Assembly (NCBI GenBank): GCA_028554755.1
Contig: JAPTOF010000033.1
Coordinates: forward strand, 434,001-498,000
Direction: 5' to 3'
From: Cordia subcordata
Lineage: Eukaryota > Streptophyta > Magnoliopsida > Boraginales > Cordiaceae
Length of the DNA: 64,000 nucleotides
A program made the translations under genes and the position numbers. The notes below the pieces were generated by a model. That model saw nothing but the letters and a program-made list of their open reading frames with translations. It was not told the origin of the DNA and searched no databases. Below, piece by piece: positions 36,604-49,586 of this stretch; position 1 is the stretch's first letter, and the number at the start of each line of letters is the position of its first letter.

Positions 36604-39062
36604 ATGATTTATGAGACTTAAAATTTTACTAGCATTGTAAAAAGAACTTCTAAAATATAGTGTACACATTTTTATGGAGAAGCAAATTTCTATAATTTGC
36701 AAAGAAGAATCAAAGGAAAATGTGGTGGATTTTGTGCTAAACAAAACTTATATATTTGTATGTATATTGGTTTAGTTTAATCTCTCCAGCATAATCTCCC
36801 TTTAAAATAATAAATCATTTTAATTTTGCCGTTTAATTTTGGGACTATTTACTCAAGATTTGAGACTTATTACACATAAAGAATATAGACTATCTCTTTC
36901 TGTTTAACTTGTTAATCTTATGAAGCCTTGAACCCAATTTTATAAAAATATATGATAAGTTTTGCTAGCTAAAACATTGGAAGCATATCTCCATTTTGAA
37001 AATTATTAAATAAATATAAAATCAAGTATAATTGTGAGAAAGTTCACAAGTAGTGCAAATTTGCAAAAATGGTGGCCCGACGGCTCTATAGGGGTTTTCA
37101 ATCATACAATCACCCTCTTAAAGGATCATGAGACTTTTGATTGAGTTACATGCATCGATATAATTAAGAGTTTTGAGTAAATAATTTTTGTTATCCTATC
37201 AAAATTTAAGTGATTTGTCGTGATTCTCTTACAACCGATATTCGTAGAAGCAAAACGGCACACTTTGATTAAAAAAGATTAGAAAAACTCACGAACTAGC
37301 AACTCCTGAAAGAATGTAAGTTCATTAAGAAAAACATGTTATTGTGTAGGAACATTATGTGCATATATTAGCATCCATTACTAGATGCAATAAAACATAC
37401 GGTTCTATTTTTCTTTTTTGACCAAAATTTAATAACCCTATATTAACCCCCCCCCCCCCCAAAAAGAAAAAGAGAAAAAGAGAAATGGGTAAACCCACCT
37501 TCTAATTGGACACAATAATTAGCTCTTCATTAATAGTTCACATTAAAGAGACCAATGGACTTTATTGCCGACCCCACGTGTGTCACGCTCTCAGTACAAA
37601 TGTGGGCCCCACCTTCTCTTGTACAAAAAACCAGATCAGTTTCAACTCTTTTTTCCACAAAAGCTTTGGCGCGTGATGACAAGAGCGTGGAGATTCGCGG
37701 AATCCTTCTCACGAGGAAAATCATTTACACCCCCCTCAGTCAACGGTCAACCACAGGAAAAGCCGCTTTTTATTGAGAAGTTACAGTTTGGGAAAAGAAG
37801 AAAAAGTGAAAAAAAAAAGAGCAAAGACTTGACTTTTAACCAGGTCGTTGAAAAAATTCATAAAGTAACTCAACAGTTACAAAAAGTGGTCACCAACAAT
37901 GGCTACAATTATTAACCTACAACACATATACAAAACCCCATTAACTATACCTATACATACACACACACATACATGTATATGCAGAAATCCAAAGCAAAAG
38001 AATAGCCATTCTTAACCATGGTTAAACCAATTCCATAATCATCATTTGGCAAGCATGACTTGTGATGTATTACGTATAGAATTCCGAATAGAAAAGCGTT
38101 CATTATCACATATTATGTGTAAAAAGCAAATTCTTAATAGAAATGAAGTGTTTAGCTCTCAATTTAATACATTACATTAGACGAACATATGTAACATTGT
38201 GCTAATTCGTTGTCAGTTTGGTAAATTCTTTATACTTCTCAAGATATAATGACAAATCGAGAGGTTGAGAATAAAAAATGATAAAGAAATTTCAGATTGA
38301 ATTTCGATCCAAAACTTTCTATTTGTAGAGAAAAAGAAAAAGGAGCAAGTAATCTAATATCGTTCCTCTTTTGTTAGTTGATACTTCAAAAAGATTGAAT
38401 TGGCTAAGACCATTTTCATAGAAATTTGTTCTTATCAACCTTTCTAACCTTCTTTAATAAGTCAAAAGAAAAAACAAAAAAAGAAAAAACAAGACTGAAA
38501 ATGCTTTACATAATGAGAGTTAAAATTTAAAATCCAACTATGAGAGGTTACATATATAGTTGACATACACCATGGTTAACTTTGTAACTCAAAGTCACAG
38601 TGAGAAACATGCAAAAGCCAAAAGCAAACTCAAAGCCAAAACCATTGCCATCATCATCATTGAGCCAATAGCTATTCTGACACAAGTCATCATTGAACAT
38701 CTGCCCTTTACATGCACCCCCCCTCTCTCTCTCTCTATATATCTCTCTCTAAATCTATAACAGCACACTACACTACACTACATATATTGATATAGGTCCC
38801 TGACACATCTTTGCATTGCACTGTATTGCACTAGCCCAAAGAAGAGCCAAAACAAAAGCTGTAAACTTCCCCCCTCTGCTGCAAATTAAAGACCACCCCA
38901 TTTCTCCTTCTTTCTGTCCCCATCTTTTGTTCTTCTTGATTCCAAAGTCCACACCCTTTAATACTCCAACTGGTTTTTGAGCAAAAGACAAAAGCCACAA
39001 AGGTGAAAGAACTGCTTATAAGTTGTTATATACACACACAGAGAAGAAGGTGAAACAAAAAG
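36604..39062. promoter_or_regulatory. upstream region and leader of the HD-Zip II gene
   Basis: Contains a G-box (CACGTG 37575-37580) within CCCCACGTGTGTCACG, a run of 14 C (37447-37460), and a (CT)n tract with an embedded TATATAT at 38736-38742 that could be the TATA box. From about 38770 to 39062 I see no upstream ATG, so the probable leader of about 290 bases lacks upstream open frames. Another TATA-like site (GTTATATACA) lies at 39025. Confidence 0.4.
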
Positions 39063-41215
39063 ATGGGTGAGAAAGATGATGGCTTTTTGGGGTTGAGTTT
39101 GAGGTTGGGATGTGCTGAAAGTTCAAATCCAACACCATCTCTTTTCCCTTTAAGTCTCATGCAGTCATCTCCCTTGCGTTTCATGCAGCCTCAAAGCTCA
39201 CCTCTTGCTGCTGCATTTCACTCATCAAATGGTATGTTATATATATTTGCTTTTGCAAGAGATTATATTTTAGCTTTCTTGGTTGTTGATATTTGTGAAT
39301 CTGCATGTAAATCTTCACTTCTCTTTGCCAAATCTGAGCATGCATGACCATAGCAAATTGGAAAGAAGAGAAAATTGTTGCCTGAAAAGTTGGTGTGTCC
39401 AAAAATTTCTGAAATATTTTCTTAAAATTACCATTTTGAGAATAATTAATGATGTCTATCTTTTTTCCCTTGAGTGGTTTTTAAGACCTCAAACTCAATC
39501 AAGACTTGAATCTTGTCCATTGTGTGAAACCAAAAGTGACTAGTATTAGATTTTATAGTGATGATTTTCAAGATTTTGATCAATTTGTTGTTGCATGTTT
39601 CTAATAAAAATGTACATGTAGATAGGCATGTGTTATTTGCAAAATAAACCATGGTGTATATTTTCATATCTTTGCACTACTGATCCAAAGAACCAAAATA
39701 GAAGTCATTTTTGGCCTTAATTTTTCCATTAAATTGGTGTATTTTGCAGATAAAAATGCAGAAACCAGATCAATTCCAAGAGGGATTGATGTGAATCTTC
39801 CAGCCACTACAATAGATTGTGATGAAGAGTTAATGGTGTCATCACCAAACAGCACAGTCTCAAGTGTGAGTGGGAAGAGATGTGAAAGGGAATTAGAAAA
39901 CGAGGCAGAAAGGGCCTCAAGCTCCTTCGAGGATGACGGCGGCGATGCGGCGGCGAGGAAGAAGCTGAGGCTGTCCAAGGAGCAATCTGCGGTTCTTGAA
40001 GAGACATTCAAAGAGCACAACACTCTCAACCCGGTGAGTGGCAATTCTTGGTAAATATTTTTGTGGGTCGAGGTTGTTTTGTTACGTCGAGGCGTGCTGT
40101 AGTGCTAATGATTTTGTTTTTGTACTTTTTCTGCAGAAGCAAAAACTGGCTTTGGCGAAGCAGCTAAATCTGAGACCTAGACAAGTAGAAGTCTGGTTTC
40201 AGAACAGAAGGGCAAGGTGAGTCACTTCTTTCTTTCTTTATCGCATCAATGGTGGAGATTATTGCCATGTAGTGAAATCTCGAGATGACAAAAGGGGTTG
40301 AGTAAAACAAAAGCAAAATTGTCATATATTATGTATTGAGTTTAACTGTGAGATATCAGCTGTATGTGTGCACCAAACGTGCCAATATGGATACGCTGCC
40401 CAATTTTGGCGCTCGTGTTTGTAACATGTGAGCGGGTTGCCACAATTGATGGAAGCAATATTTTGCCATTCATTGCCACAAAAAATGACAATATAGGCAA
40501 AAGAAGAACTAAGTAATGCTCATCAATTGATCCTATATTTGTAATGTTACACATTTCGAGTAGCGGAAGGATTTTCATTCTTATGGCAAGAGGCTGTGCA
40601 AGTAATGTCAAATGATCTGAACTAGGATATGAAGAGCACTAAAGTAATATGCTTTGCTATGCAATCATGTGAACAATGTATTTTACCATTTACAAACTGA
40701 AGTTTCCTAACACATAGCTTTCAACTAAAATTTTGCCAAGGATACAGAACTAGTAATGAAGGCGATTCAAGAATCTCCTCCCTTGTTGGATAATACAGAT
40801 GGATACAATTGATTTTGAGTAAATGATGATTGGTGAAATGAAATTATGCAGGACAAAGCTGAAGCAAACGGAGCTCGATTGTGAGTATTTGAAGCGCTGT
40901 TGCGAGACCTTGACTGAGGAGAACAAGCGGTTACAGAAGGAAGTGAATGAGCTCAGAGCGCTGAAGCTTTCTTCGCAGTTCTACACGAATATGAACCCTC
41001 CTACTACCCTCACCATGTGTCCCCAATGTGAGCGTGTGAATGTAGCGTCATCCTCATCCTCCGCTGCAACTTCTTTATCCCTCGCTCCTACCGGTGCCCG
41101 GATCAACCGCCAACACAAGCCAGGGACAGCCCACAACCAACGGTCGATACCCTTGAATCCCTGGGCAACACTTATCCCCCCTCAAACGCTGGACGTCCGC
41201 CGCCCTCGGTCATAA
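39063..41215 (+). CDS. HD-Zip class II homeodomain-leucine zipper transcription factor, HAT4/ATHB2-HAT1 type
   Basis: Exons 39063-39231, 39750-40033, 40137-40216 and 40852-41215; GT-AG junctions close to 298 residues. The N-terminus has the LxLxL (EAR-type repression) motif LGLSLRL at 9-15 and the class II block RGIDVN / [10 protein letters not shown]. The homeodomain spans about 124-183, starting [10 protein letters not shown], with recognition helix [13 protein letters not shown] leucine zipper follows directly with Leu at 191, 198, 205 and 212. The CPxCE redox motif is intact as CPQCE (234-238). The end, NPWA then RRPRS, matches HAT4/HAT1-type proteins rather than HAT22. Class II HD-Zips dimerise through the zipper, bind CAAT(G/C)ATTG-like sites in the nucleus, and mostly repress in shade-avoidance and auxin responses. 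Exon 3 is only 80 bp and encodes part of the homeodomain, a usual layout. Confidence 0.95.
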
Positions 41216-41764
41216 TTTTACCCTCAGGATGATAGATTTGGTTACTGACAATATGACTAGGAAGGGGAGGTCTTGCCTTTTCATGAAGAAAGAAACAAAG
41301 GAAAGATAGTTGTAAAGGGTGGCTATGTCTGTAAAAACTCAAATGGTAGATGAATGGTCATGAGATGATACAAGAGAATCTGTGTCCACGTCTTTTTAAC
41401 TGATGAATGATTATGTTAGATTAAAGTGGAACTTTGTGTTGAAGATGTAGGACACATTGGGTTTCTAACATAAGAATTTTGATCATCATTATATGTGGAA
41501 GAAGATGATCATGATTAATCTTGGTCACCATTGTTTTTTTGCATGAAAACTGAGTAGATTCCGTTCTATGCAGCTTTGCAGCCATTAAAGTGATGCTAAG
41601 ACCTGGGGACATGATTGTTTAGGCTTTTATAATACTATTATGCCATGAGAATAAGGGACCATGTGGGGAGGCAAGGGGGGCTCAAGCCTCCATTCTTTTT
41701 TTTTTTTTTTTAATTATCTTTCTATTTTTAGAAAAACGTAGACCAGGCTTTTTAATTAATTGCA
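41216..41764. other. 3' flank of the HD-Zip gene
   Basis: Probable 3' untranslated region followed by AT-rich DNA with a 17-bp T-run near 41695. No other gene. Confidence 0.5.
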
Positions 41765-42600
41765 AAAATTGAACAAATGAATTTCATAAAATTTTATGTA
41801 ATTCATTTGTAAATTTAATTTTTTATGTTTGATGACACTTTTTTAAAATATGGAATTCATTTAGAAGTCCAAGATTTGCAAATTTTGAATTTGCTTAAAC
41901 TTTATTTAGATTATAGTTCAAGAGATGGAATTTGGGCTCGTTTAGATTGGCTTTTTTCAAAAATAATTTTTTAATAGCTTTTAAAAAATAATTTTTTTTA
42001 AGAAGTTGAAAATTTTGGCTTCTAAAAAAAGCTGTATTTGAGCTTTTTCAAAGTTTCAGCTTTTTTAGAAGCCAAATCAAATAGTTATTGCAAATTTAAT
42101 GTAATTTTTTCAAGAAAAAAAAGTGTTTTTTCCTGAAAAAAAATTAATTCAAACAGGCGCTTTGTAATTTTGCAAAAGACAAATCCACAAAAAAACTTAT
42201 AAAGGCAGAAATATCTCTATAATGATTTATACAACACCATATTACTATGTCTAAGTTAGAACCTTCCTTGTTTGTCATTGTCTTATAAACTCAACTATTA
42301 CTCAGTCCAAAGAGTATCCTTGATTATTGGTAATTTTTTCATAAAATTATTTTATTCCATTTATTCCCTTGAAAATTATAACAACAAAAAAATATTACAA
42401 CAAAAGTTTATTTAAGTAAAATGTATATATCAATTCCAATTCTACACGTATTTCAAACACAATTTAAATTTGCCACTGACAATTGATTTAAAATTATTTT
42501 ACAAATCCAAATAAGAGAATTCATTTGAAAATGTAAATCCTCATGGAATTCATGACATTTTATACAAATGAAATGAATTCCATGCTATTAGTGATTCCAA
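41765..42600. mobile_element. foldback-family B copy interrupted by family A
   Basis: The left part (GAACAAATGAATTTCATAAA, GGAATTCATTTAGAAGTCC) matches the copy in KH intron 1. The right part, ending about GATTCCAAATACTATG, is the inverted partner of GTGTTTGGAAT-type ends and holds CATGGAATTCAT. A family A element sits at 41934-42160. Confidence 0.6.
41934..42160. mobile_element. foldback family A, copy A2, nested
   Basis: Starts GGGCTCGTTTAGATTGGCTT and ends AATTCAAACAGGCGC, 227 bp, flanked by TTT on both sides. Comparison with the uninterrupted family B copy at 16.5 kb places the insertion exactly after GAATTT. Confidence 0.7.
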
Positions 42601-43617
42601 ATACTATGTCAATCTAAATATATAATGACATCGACTCAACTTTTCTCTTTAATTTTTTTGTCCAATTAAATAAGTTTTATTTGAACTAATAATAGAGATA
42701 AAAGAAAAAGAGTTAAAAATGAATTGATGATGTTAACATCATTATCTTCAATTAGTATAAATTATTTACATTGTACACACTGTGATATATATATATATAT
42801 ATATATATAATCTTAAATATTTTGACTTAATCTTTGCTTAAAATATATATCTCTAGTATAACAACTCAGCATAGAAATTTGGTAGAAATTTAAAAATTAA
42901 TAGCTTATTTTTGAGTTCATAGATTAATATAATTTATAAATTGGAGTGTAGACATTTTTATCACTCTCGTGGTAATAATTTATTTTACTTTTTATGTCTA
43001 AATGACAACTATAGAACAGAGTTCTTGTTCTATTAAAATTATCCAAACAAAACCACTCAAATGAAGCATAACTTCGTTAAAGAAAGTTATCTATGACACG
43101 AACAAATTATTTTAAAATTTCATACTGTGATCGGAGAATTGATTCTATTATATAAACGAAAGCGACGCCAACATGGACCAAATTAATAAAAACAATAAAA
43201 ACTAATTTAACTATCTTTGGGGAAAAAAATGGAGACTAATGTGAGTGTTCGTAATAATAGAAACTAATTTGACAATCTTTGTGAGCCATTAATAATTAAT
43301 TTGGTCATTTTAGTAAAATATTAACAACTAATTTAAATATTTTAAATAAATACCAATTTGAAAAAGTGTGAAGAAAATAGAGGTTATTTGTAAAATTAAC
43401 CCTTTAGTTTGAATGACAAAATGGAAAAACATACTATGAGACTCCCTCTGCAACTATAAACATCCAGAAACTGAAGTACTCATGACGTTGAAAGTAACTG
43501 AAATTTTCATGATATAGAAAGTATAAGGTGTTGATACATCTATGGAAACACATGAATGACAACAAACATTCAGGGTACTGCTTGTTGTCTTCTGAAAAAT
43601 GCATGAAGTGATCATGA
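42601..43617. other. intergenic between HD-Zip and ARPC5 genes
   Basis: AT-rich, with an (AT)n run at 42786-42808. It includes the 3' flank of the minus-strand ARPC5 gene. No gene seen. Confidence 0.6.
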
Positions 43618-46600
43618 CTAAACTGTATTTACAGTGTCAGCAAGACACCGCAGTATGCAACCCAAACCCGCTTTCTCCGTCAGCCTCTCATGAATACGTA
43701 GGCATTGATCGCATGTGGGGCGATCTCCGGTTGACAATCCCCTATACAAGTACCTGAGTGTCATATATTATCATTTGCGTATGAGATATCGTGCACAGAA
43801 GAGAAACTAAGTTGAATAAACATGAATATATGACAAATATGATCGTGAAAGACATCTGTAAACGAAAAGTTAACTCCGAGAATATATCCTGAACCTTCTC
43901 AGTCCCAAGCAACCTATCTGGTGGAACAACAAAGAGGTGTTTGCTATGTGACCTCTTTGGAAATGCAAAAGACTTACCTTGCTTGTGGTCTTTCTGGGGG
44001 TAATTTAGGAGGTTCATCTATCCAGCATTATCCCAGCTCATATAGAGCTTGCTAAAACTGCAATCTGACTACAGAAACATCTAACCTATTTTTCTTTCCA
44101 GAAGTAAGACACAATAAAGTGTCGGCTAGAACCTAGCAACGGCACAGCTTTAGTAGTTGATGGATGAAACACCCTATTTGTTCCATTGAATAGTACCCAA
44201 AATAAGAAGTGGCAGTACAGGTATCCCATATCCTCCCCTCCACCTCCTATACAAACTCCAACAGGTGCAAATACTCCTTTATTGTATGGGGAATCAACCC
44301 ATTCAAGAAAGCAACGAATATAAGCAATACAAGCAAAGAATCGCTAAAGAGCTGTTGGCAAGTCACACATACATGAAATGCCAGATAACCAGATATTGAT
44401 TTTCAGTTCAGAGCTCCGATTAGCAATTCTTTTTACAGTAAAACTTGCCGCCCATTATCCTGCATCTCCCTACTTGGCAAAAAGCCCCTCAGCAGGAGTC
44501 ACAATAACATCCCCATTTGAATCTTCCAACTGAGGATAAAGCTCATACATCCTCAGAACATCGAGATACAACCATTTTTAGGTAGTCTCCCAATGGTTGA
44601 GGCACATAAGGCAGACAAGTGATCCTAGTCTAGATCTGACTACTCAAGAGGAAAAAATTAAGTACAGAAAGGAGAAAAAGCACTGCGCCTGTTTAATTGG
44701 CTACTGAAAGAATAAAATAAAAATGCAAACATGGAATCCAGGTCGCTTGAGAAGGGGGAATATTCAGGCTGAGACTACAACCTCTGATTATCTATGACAC
44801 CGTTCACAACATTAAGTAAAGTGCCTTCTCACCCACTTATGCAGTTGTATTTCTACCAAAGAATGCAATCACAGCCTACAAATACCTACTGTTAGTACTG
44901 ATAGTTCGCTACTTCCTCTATGCTCTTCATACATTTTCAGGCTTAGAAGCTCTTAGGTTAAATGAAAGCTAGTAAATGTCTACCATGTACCATATGTAGG
45001 AGATGACTGAATTTGAGTTATGCTGTTTGCAATAGGTTATTCATGTTTAAGAAGCCAAAACAAATTCACCACTCAGGCTTACAGCATCTGCATTATTTAT
45101 TTGCAATATCTATAACAAGCCCTTAAACTCCTCTCATCCAAATCCGTCAAATTGGGGTTAGCCAGATCTGACACCCAAGTGTTGCTATCTGAATCACCGT
45201 TTGAATCATGAAAGTGACTTCTAAAGTGGGCCCAACATAGACCGTGAACTAAAATTGATCTTTCCACTATTTCCACTGTTGACATCGCATTCAACTCACA
45301 TTCCCTAAATCCACCTTCTCAAATGATGATCACAATGAATGATTAAGAGGATTCTGACTTCTGACTTCGGGATTAGGGGATAGTTCAAGTGGTTAAAATT
45401 ATCTTCCCCCAGGCGTGAGGTCTTGAGTTCAATCCCAACGGGTGGGGGGTTAAAGGGGAAAAAAAGAGGATTCTGACTTCACTTATGGCTTGTCAGGATG
45501 TGCTTATAAGCAAACCTGACATGAACGGTAACAAACAAAAAGAGCTGCTCATTTCAGGTGCTAATGAGCACTTATTGTGTTTATCTGGACAATGCACATG
45601 CCCTGGACTATTTACTTAGGTGATGATAAGCACACTCATTTTGATCAAAAAAGCACACCATTGTCATCGTCCTTCTAGAATAGTAATCTCAGATAATAGA
45701 ACTGTTTTATAAGGCTAGGCCAAACATCCTCTTCTACTAGCTAAGAATCAAAAACCTAAGTGAACTATCCAAAAATAACTAATTTAGTCCCACTAGCTCA
45801 TTATTTGGTCTTAAAGGTTGATTAGTAAACATCCATCTAAAAAATAAATGGAAAAAATAATAAAGATACATAAAAGGAATCAAAACAATCATTTGCAATT
45901 GCTGTGCTTAGTCATATTAAGGAATTGAAGATACAGAGGGAAGCAACCCAATGCCCAAAGCTCCCGCTATACGTGGGTCAGGGTAAAGGTTGGACCCAAT
46001 CTAGGTCCGTTACACGAAACGTTACCTGATAGTTTAACCTTTTTGGATAAAAGAACCTGGTTTCACGACTCTGACAAGGAGATCTGGCACAATGATAGAG
46101 TTGCTACCCTGTGACTCAAAAAATAATGGAAGCAAATCGTGAAAATGGACAATGGCACCAAGCCAGCATATAATGGACCCTAAAATGGATTCCAACTCTT
46201 CTAAGACACCTGTATAGCAGGAGCTTCAGGAATCAAGATGTTCCGATGACAAAAACACTTAACCTCCAATTAACTCTAAAAAGAACAAAGAGTGGAGACT
46301 TACTTCATGAGAATATCATAATATTCAGGGTCCAAAGCAGAGAACAAACTTTCCAAGTCTTTTATTGCCATTATCGCCCTATGCACCACTATCCAATTTG
46401 CAGACTACAAAGACAAATAAAAACATTACAATAAGTAAACCAACTTTAAGAAATTATATATCCATCAAACTCTACTATTGAAATGCTTGAAATAAAGTCA
46501 AGTAAGACTAGAAAATAGTATAAACTCAATCCAACAAACAAGACAAGGACGTGCATTAGACCCTGTTGTACAGTAATAATCTTGTAACTCCATATCCTAA

Positions 46601-47447
46601 TCATTCATAAGAACGAGACTAGTTAAGTCCTCTATTTGGTACCTCACTTGTGAGAATGTGTCTCATTATCTTGCACATTTGGTATCAGCAGGAGATTTTC
46701 TGCAAATTCTTATTCATAGTTCTGGTTCAAAAATGGTTATTAGATTACTGCAAAAACACATAGGACCCATTCGGATCCGCTTTTTTCAAATGATTTTTCC
46801 CAAACTTTTAAAAGAAGTGCTTTTTTGAGACAAGAAAAGCTGGCGTTGAGCTTTTCTTAGAGTTTCATCTTTTTCTAAAATCCAATTCAAATACTTATGG
46901 CAAAAAGATGTGCTTTTCTATGAAAAAAAAAAAGAGAAAAACAAATCTGAACTTGCTCAGAGTCTACCCTGGAATTTCAACAAAATAAGCAAGAATTTTC
47001 TGCATAATTCATGTCTATTTATCTTTTTTTTTTTTTGCTGCTTATAAGTGGTTACTAGATCACTACTAACACCCGTGATCTAACGTGCAATTTCAAAAAA
47101 TACATCCACATTGAAAAGAAGAAAAAGAGAAAACCTTGCATCTTTCATCTGTAGTTTTGGGAGGAGACCCTTCTAGAGCAGTCTTGAGAGCTTCTACTGG
47201 CTTGTTCCTAAAATACCAACACAAAAATTCAAAAAAACAAAATAACTGAGTAATAAATAAGCACAAAGAGGGTTCATAAAAATAGCAATTTTGACATATA
47301 ATTACATTAGCACAAAACTCCAGCTTAAAAGAAAAGAAAAGCAAAAAAGAAGAAAAGGGGTAACTGTTTGAGTAAGCTTTCGATCTTGCGTGATTTGTGT
47401 TCGATTCTAGTGATTATGGCTTCTGCATTCTCATCAAATTCCGCCAT
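43618..47447 (-). CDS. ARPC5A: actin-related protein 2/3 complex subunit 5 (ARPC5)
   Basis: Minus-strand exons 47447-47365, 47207-47135, 46404-46304 and 43753-43618; phases close to 130 residues, close to the plant family length of about 130. Exon 1 reads MAEFDENAEAIITRIEHKSR then KIESLLK. Exon 2 carries the conserved KPVEALKTALEGSPPKT-DERCK block. Exon 3 has SANWIVVHRA then LDPEYYDILM. Exon 4 has YLYRGLSTGDRPTCDQCLRI and ends GLGCILRCLADTVNTV. This is the p16 subunit of the Arp2/3 complex, which nucleates branched actin in the cytoplasm; in Arabidopsis loss of this subunit gives distorted trichomes. The last intron is 2.55 kb and carries a SINE-like copy, and intron 2 (46405-47134) carries a family A foldback copy. 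The symbol follows the Arabidopsis gene and may differ in this species. Confidence 0.95.
45362..45470 (+). mobile_element. tRNA-derived SINE-like element, copy A, in ARPC5 intron 3
   Basis: GGGGATAGTTCAAGTGGTTA (A-box-like), then ATTATCTTCCCCCAGGCGTG, then GAGTTCAATCCC (B-box-like), then a G-rich stretch and an A-run. It lies antisense to ARPC5. Confidence 0.7.
46763..46958. mobile_element. foldback family A, copy A3, in ARPC5 intron 2
   Basis: Starts GGACCCATTCGGATCCGCTT and ends ACAAATCTGAACTTGCTC. The inside has AAGAAGTGCTTTTTTGAG and AGCTTTTCTTAGAG, as in the other copies. Strongly diverged. Confidence 0.5.
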
Positions 47448-48307
47448 TTTCAACCGATCTTCTACCTCCTTTTCTCTCTCTCCGTTAAATATATATACAT
47501 GTATATATATATGTATATGTATATATTATCTTTTTTCTTTTTAAAATAAAGTACGTGACAATGTAGTTTTCTTTTTCCTTCTTCTTTTGTCAAGTGAGAA
47601 TGTAGGTTGATGTCCATATATTTTGGTAATGAAGGCAATTTTTTTTTTTTTTTTTTTTGCTAAATTTGTTTAAACATTGTAGCATTTATTAAATTGTCAT
47701 AGTACGGGAAAGTTTAATGTGTGTAATGATATAGGCAAGGATTTTTTCTTTTTACACGGAATTGCTCAAAATTAAAACTTAAAATTATAGAGAAAAAAAC
47801 ATATTTACACGTCATTCTCAATTTGTGAGATTCGCCTCAAAATCATTGAGAAAACACACCTTTATAGGCATTCCCAACAAGACTATAATTGCTTCACGAG
47901 ATTCTTCAAACTAATGTATATCCTAAGGTAAATTTATTATTAGCCAACCAATCGACACATTTATTTATTTTATTTCATGCAACTTCTACGACTTGTATTA
48001 AAACACATTCATAATTTCTCAAGTTTTCTCCTATACAAAGGATCCATTTTAAGCAAAGTTTCTTGTGTCAATTTTGTTTCGGGGGGGGGGGGGGGGAGGG
48101 GGGAAGTCAAACCGGATTATTACACTGAATTCTTAAATGCACCTTATTAGAATTGGAATTCCATGAATACATATTATTTTTCAATTTAAGGAAGGCTTTT
48201 AATAACCAAATAATGTAACCTCTTGAAAAGAGAAGAAAACAAGAAAACAATAAACATAGCCCTCTGTGTTATAAGCACAATTTACCACATTCCCGTCTCT
48301 TTTTAAA

Positions 48308-48528
48308 GGGCTAGTTTACATTGACCTTTTTTTAACAACATTTAAAAAAATATACATATTTTTAAAAAACTAAAAATTCTAGCTTTTGAGGAAAAACTAT
48401 ATCTTAACCTTTTTTAGGATTTTAACTTTTACTAAATTAAATAATTATTACAAAAAAAATATATTTTTTTTAAAAAAATACTTTTTTCTACAAAAAAAAA
48501 AAAAAAACACCAATCCAAACAAGTTCCA
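48308..48528. mobile_element. foldback family A, copy A4 (diverged)
   Basis: Starts GGGCTAGTTTACATTGACC and ends ACACCAATCCAAACAAGTTCC. Internal T- and A-rich arms resemble the other copies. Confidence 0.55.
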
Positions 48529-48959
48529 ACGTCCGACATTTAGAGGTGGCATAACATAATGTCCTATTTTTATACTTGGGTCACCAAAGATTCACGGAAC
48601 TCAATTCTAGCTAAAAAAGCTAGAGGAAGTACAATGAAATCTACCAAACTTGATCAATCAGTAAGCCTTCGATATTCTTCGAGCCTCATTGGTTGTGCTT
48701 CCTTAGAAGTTTATAAGCACTCAAAATAGTAAGCAACTTTTACCAACTTTTTAAGCACCCTTAAAAAGAAGCGCACGACGGGTAAACCGTGATATAAACA
48801 AAGACTGTTGATCCAAACATGTTACTCTTGTCATCTCAACGGGAGAAAATCGCTGTAGAAAGGAACACACGCGAGGAATGAACATTGCTGTAGAACGGAA
48901 ATAATGAACAAAAAGTTCCTGTCACCCAAGTATCTAGCTACACTCGAGCAAGCGAGTTC

Positions 48960-49055
48960 AAAGAGTAACTCAAGTGATTCAAATTACTTCCCTCACGAAT
49001 GATGACTTGTAGTTTGAATCTTACAAACTGCAGGGGTTTGGAAGGAAAAAACAAT
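48960..49055 (+). mobile_element. tRNA-derived SINE-like element, copy B
   Basis: AGAGTAACTCAAGTGATTCA, then AATTACTTCCCTCACG, then TAGTTTGAATCTTAC (B-box-like), then GGGGTTTGGAAGGAAAAAAC. Same order as copies A and C. Confidence 0.6.
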
Positions 49056-49522
49056 ACTCGAACAAGCCACCAGTACCAAAAACTCAACAAAATGTTCATC
49101 TACTCTGGAACTGAGAAGAAACGTTAAGAGAAGAAGAAAGAACCCAAGAAAGATCCAGGGATTTAGCATACTCCTCACTCAGCAATTTGCCCCTCCAGAT
49201 AAAGCAGCCGTACCAGTTCTGAGCTCTATCAAAGTCAAAACACCACGAACAACTCGCTTGAAAATATCAGGCATTATGTTATAGCCATCCCTCTGCAAAA
49301 GAAACCTGAGGCGAAAGCTGCCAAAACCAACGCGCTACTGAACCGCATCCTCATAACAAGAATGATATGCTGACAAAATGGAGAGGTTGCCACGGATAAC
49401 AAAACTTCAAAGCATCAGAGAACGACTTGGCTCCGTCGAACATAAAAATTTAGAGTAAAAAAGAACACACAAATTAAATCCTCACCTGGAAACAGTTGAT
49501 CTCCCCTCCATTTTGAGGGAGT

Positions 49523-49586
49523 ACAAAGTATTTACCTGAAATTGAACATATCGCACAAAGTATTTACCTGAAATTGAACATATCGC
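49523..49586. repeat. perfect 32-bp tandem duplication
   Basis: ACAAAGTATTTACCTGAAAT and the next 12 bases occur at 49523 and 49555. Confidence 0.95.

Noticed and set aside
48993..49178. Minus-strand frame with a hydrophobic N-terminus like a signal peptide
   Set aside because: Overlaps the SINE-like copy B and has no gene context.
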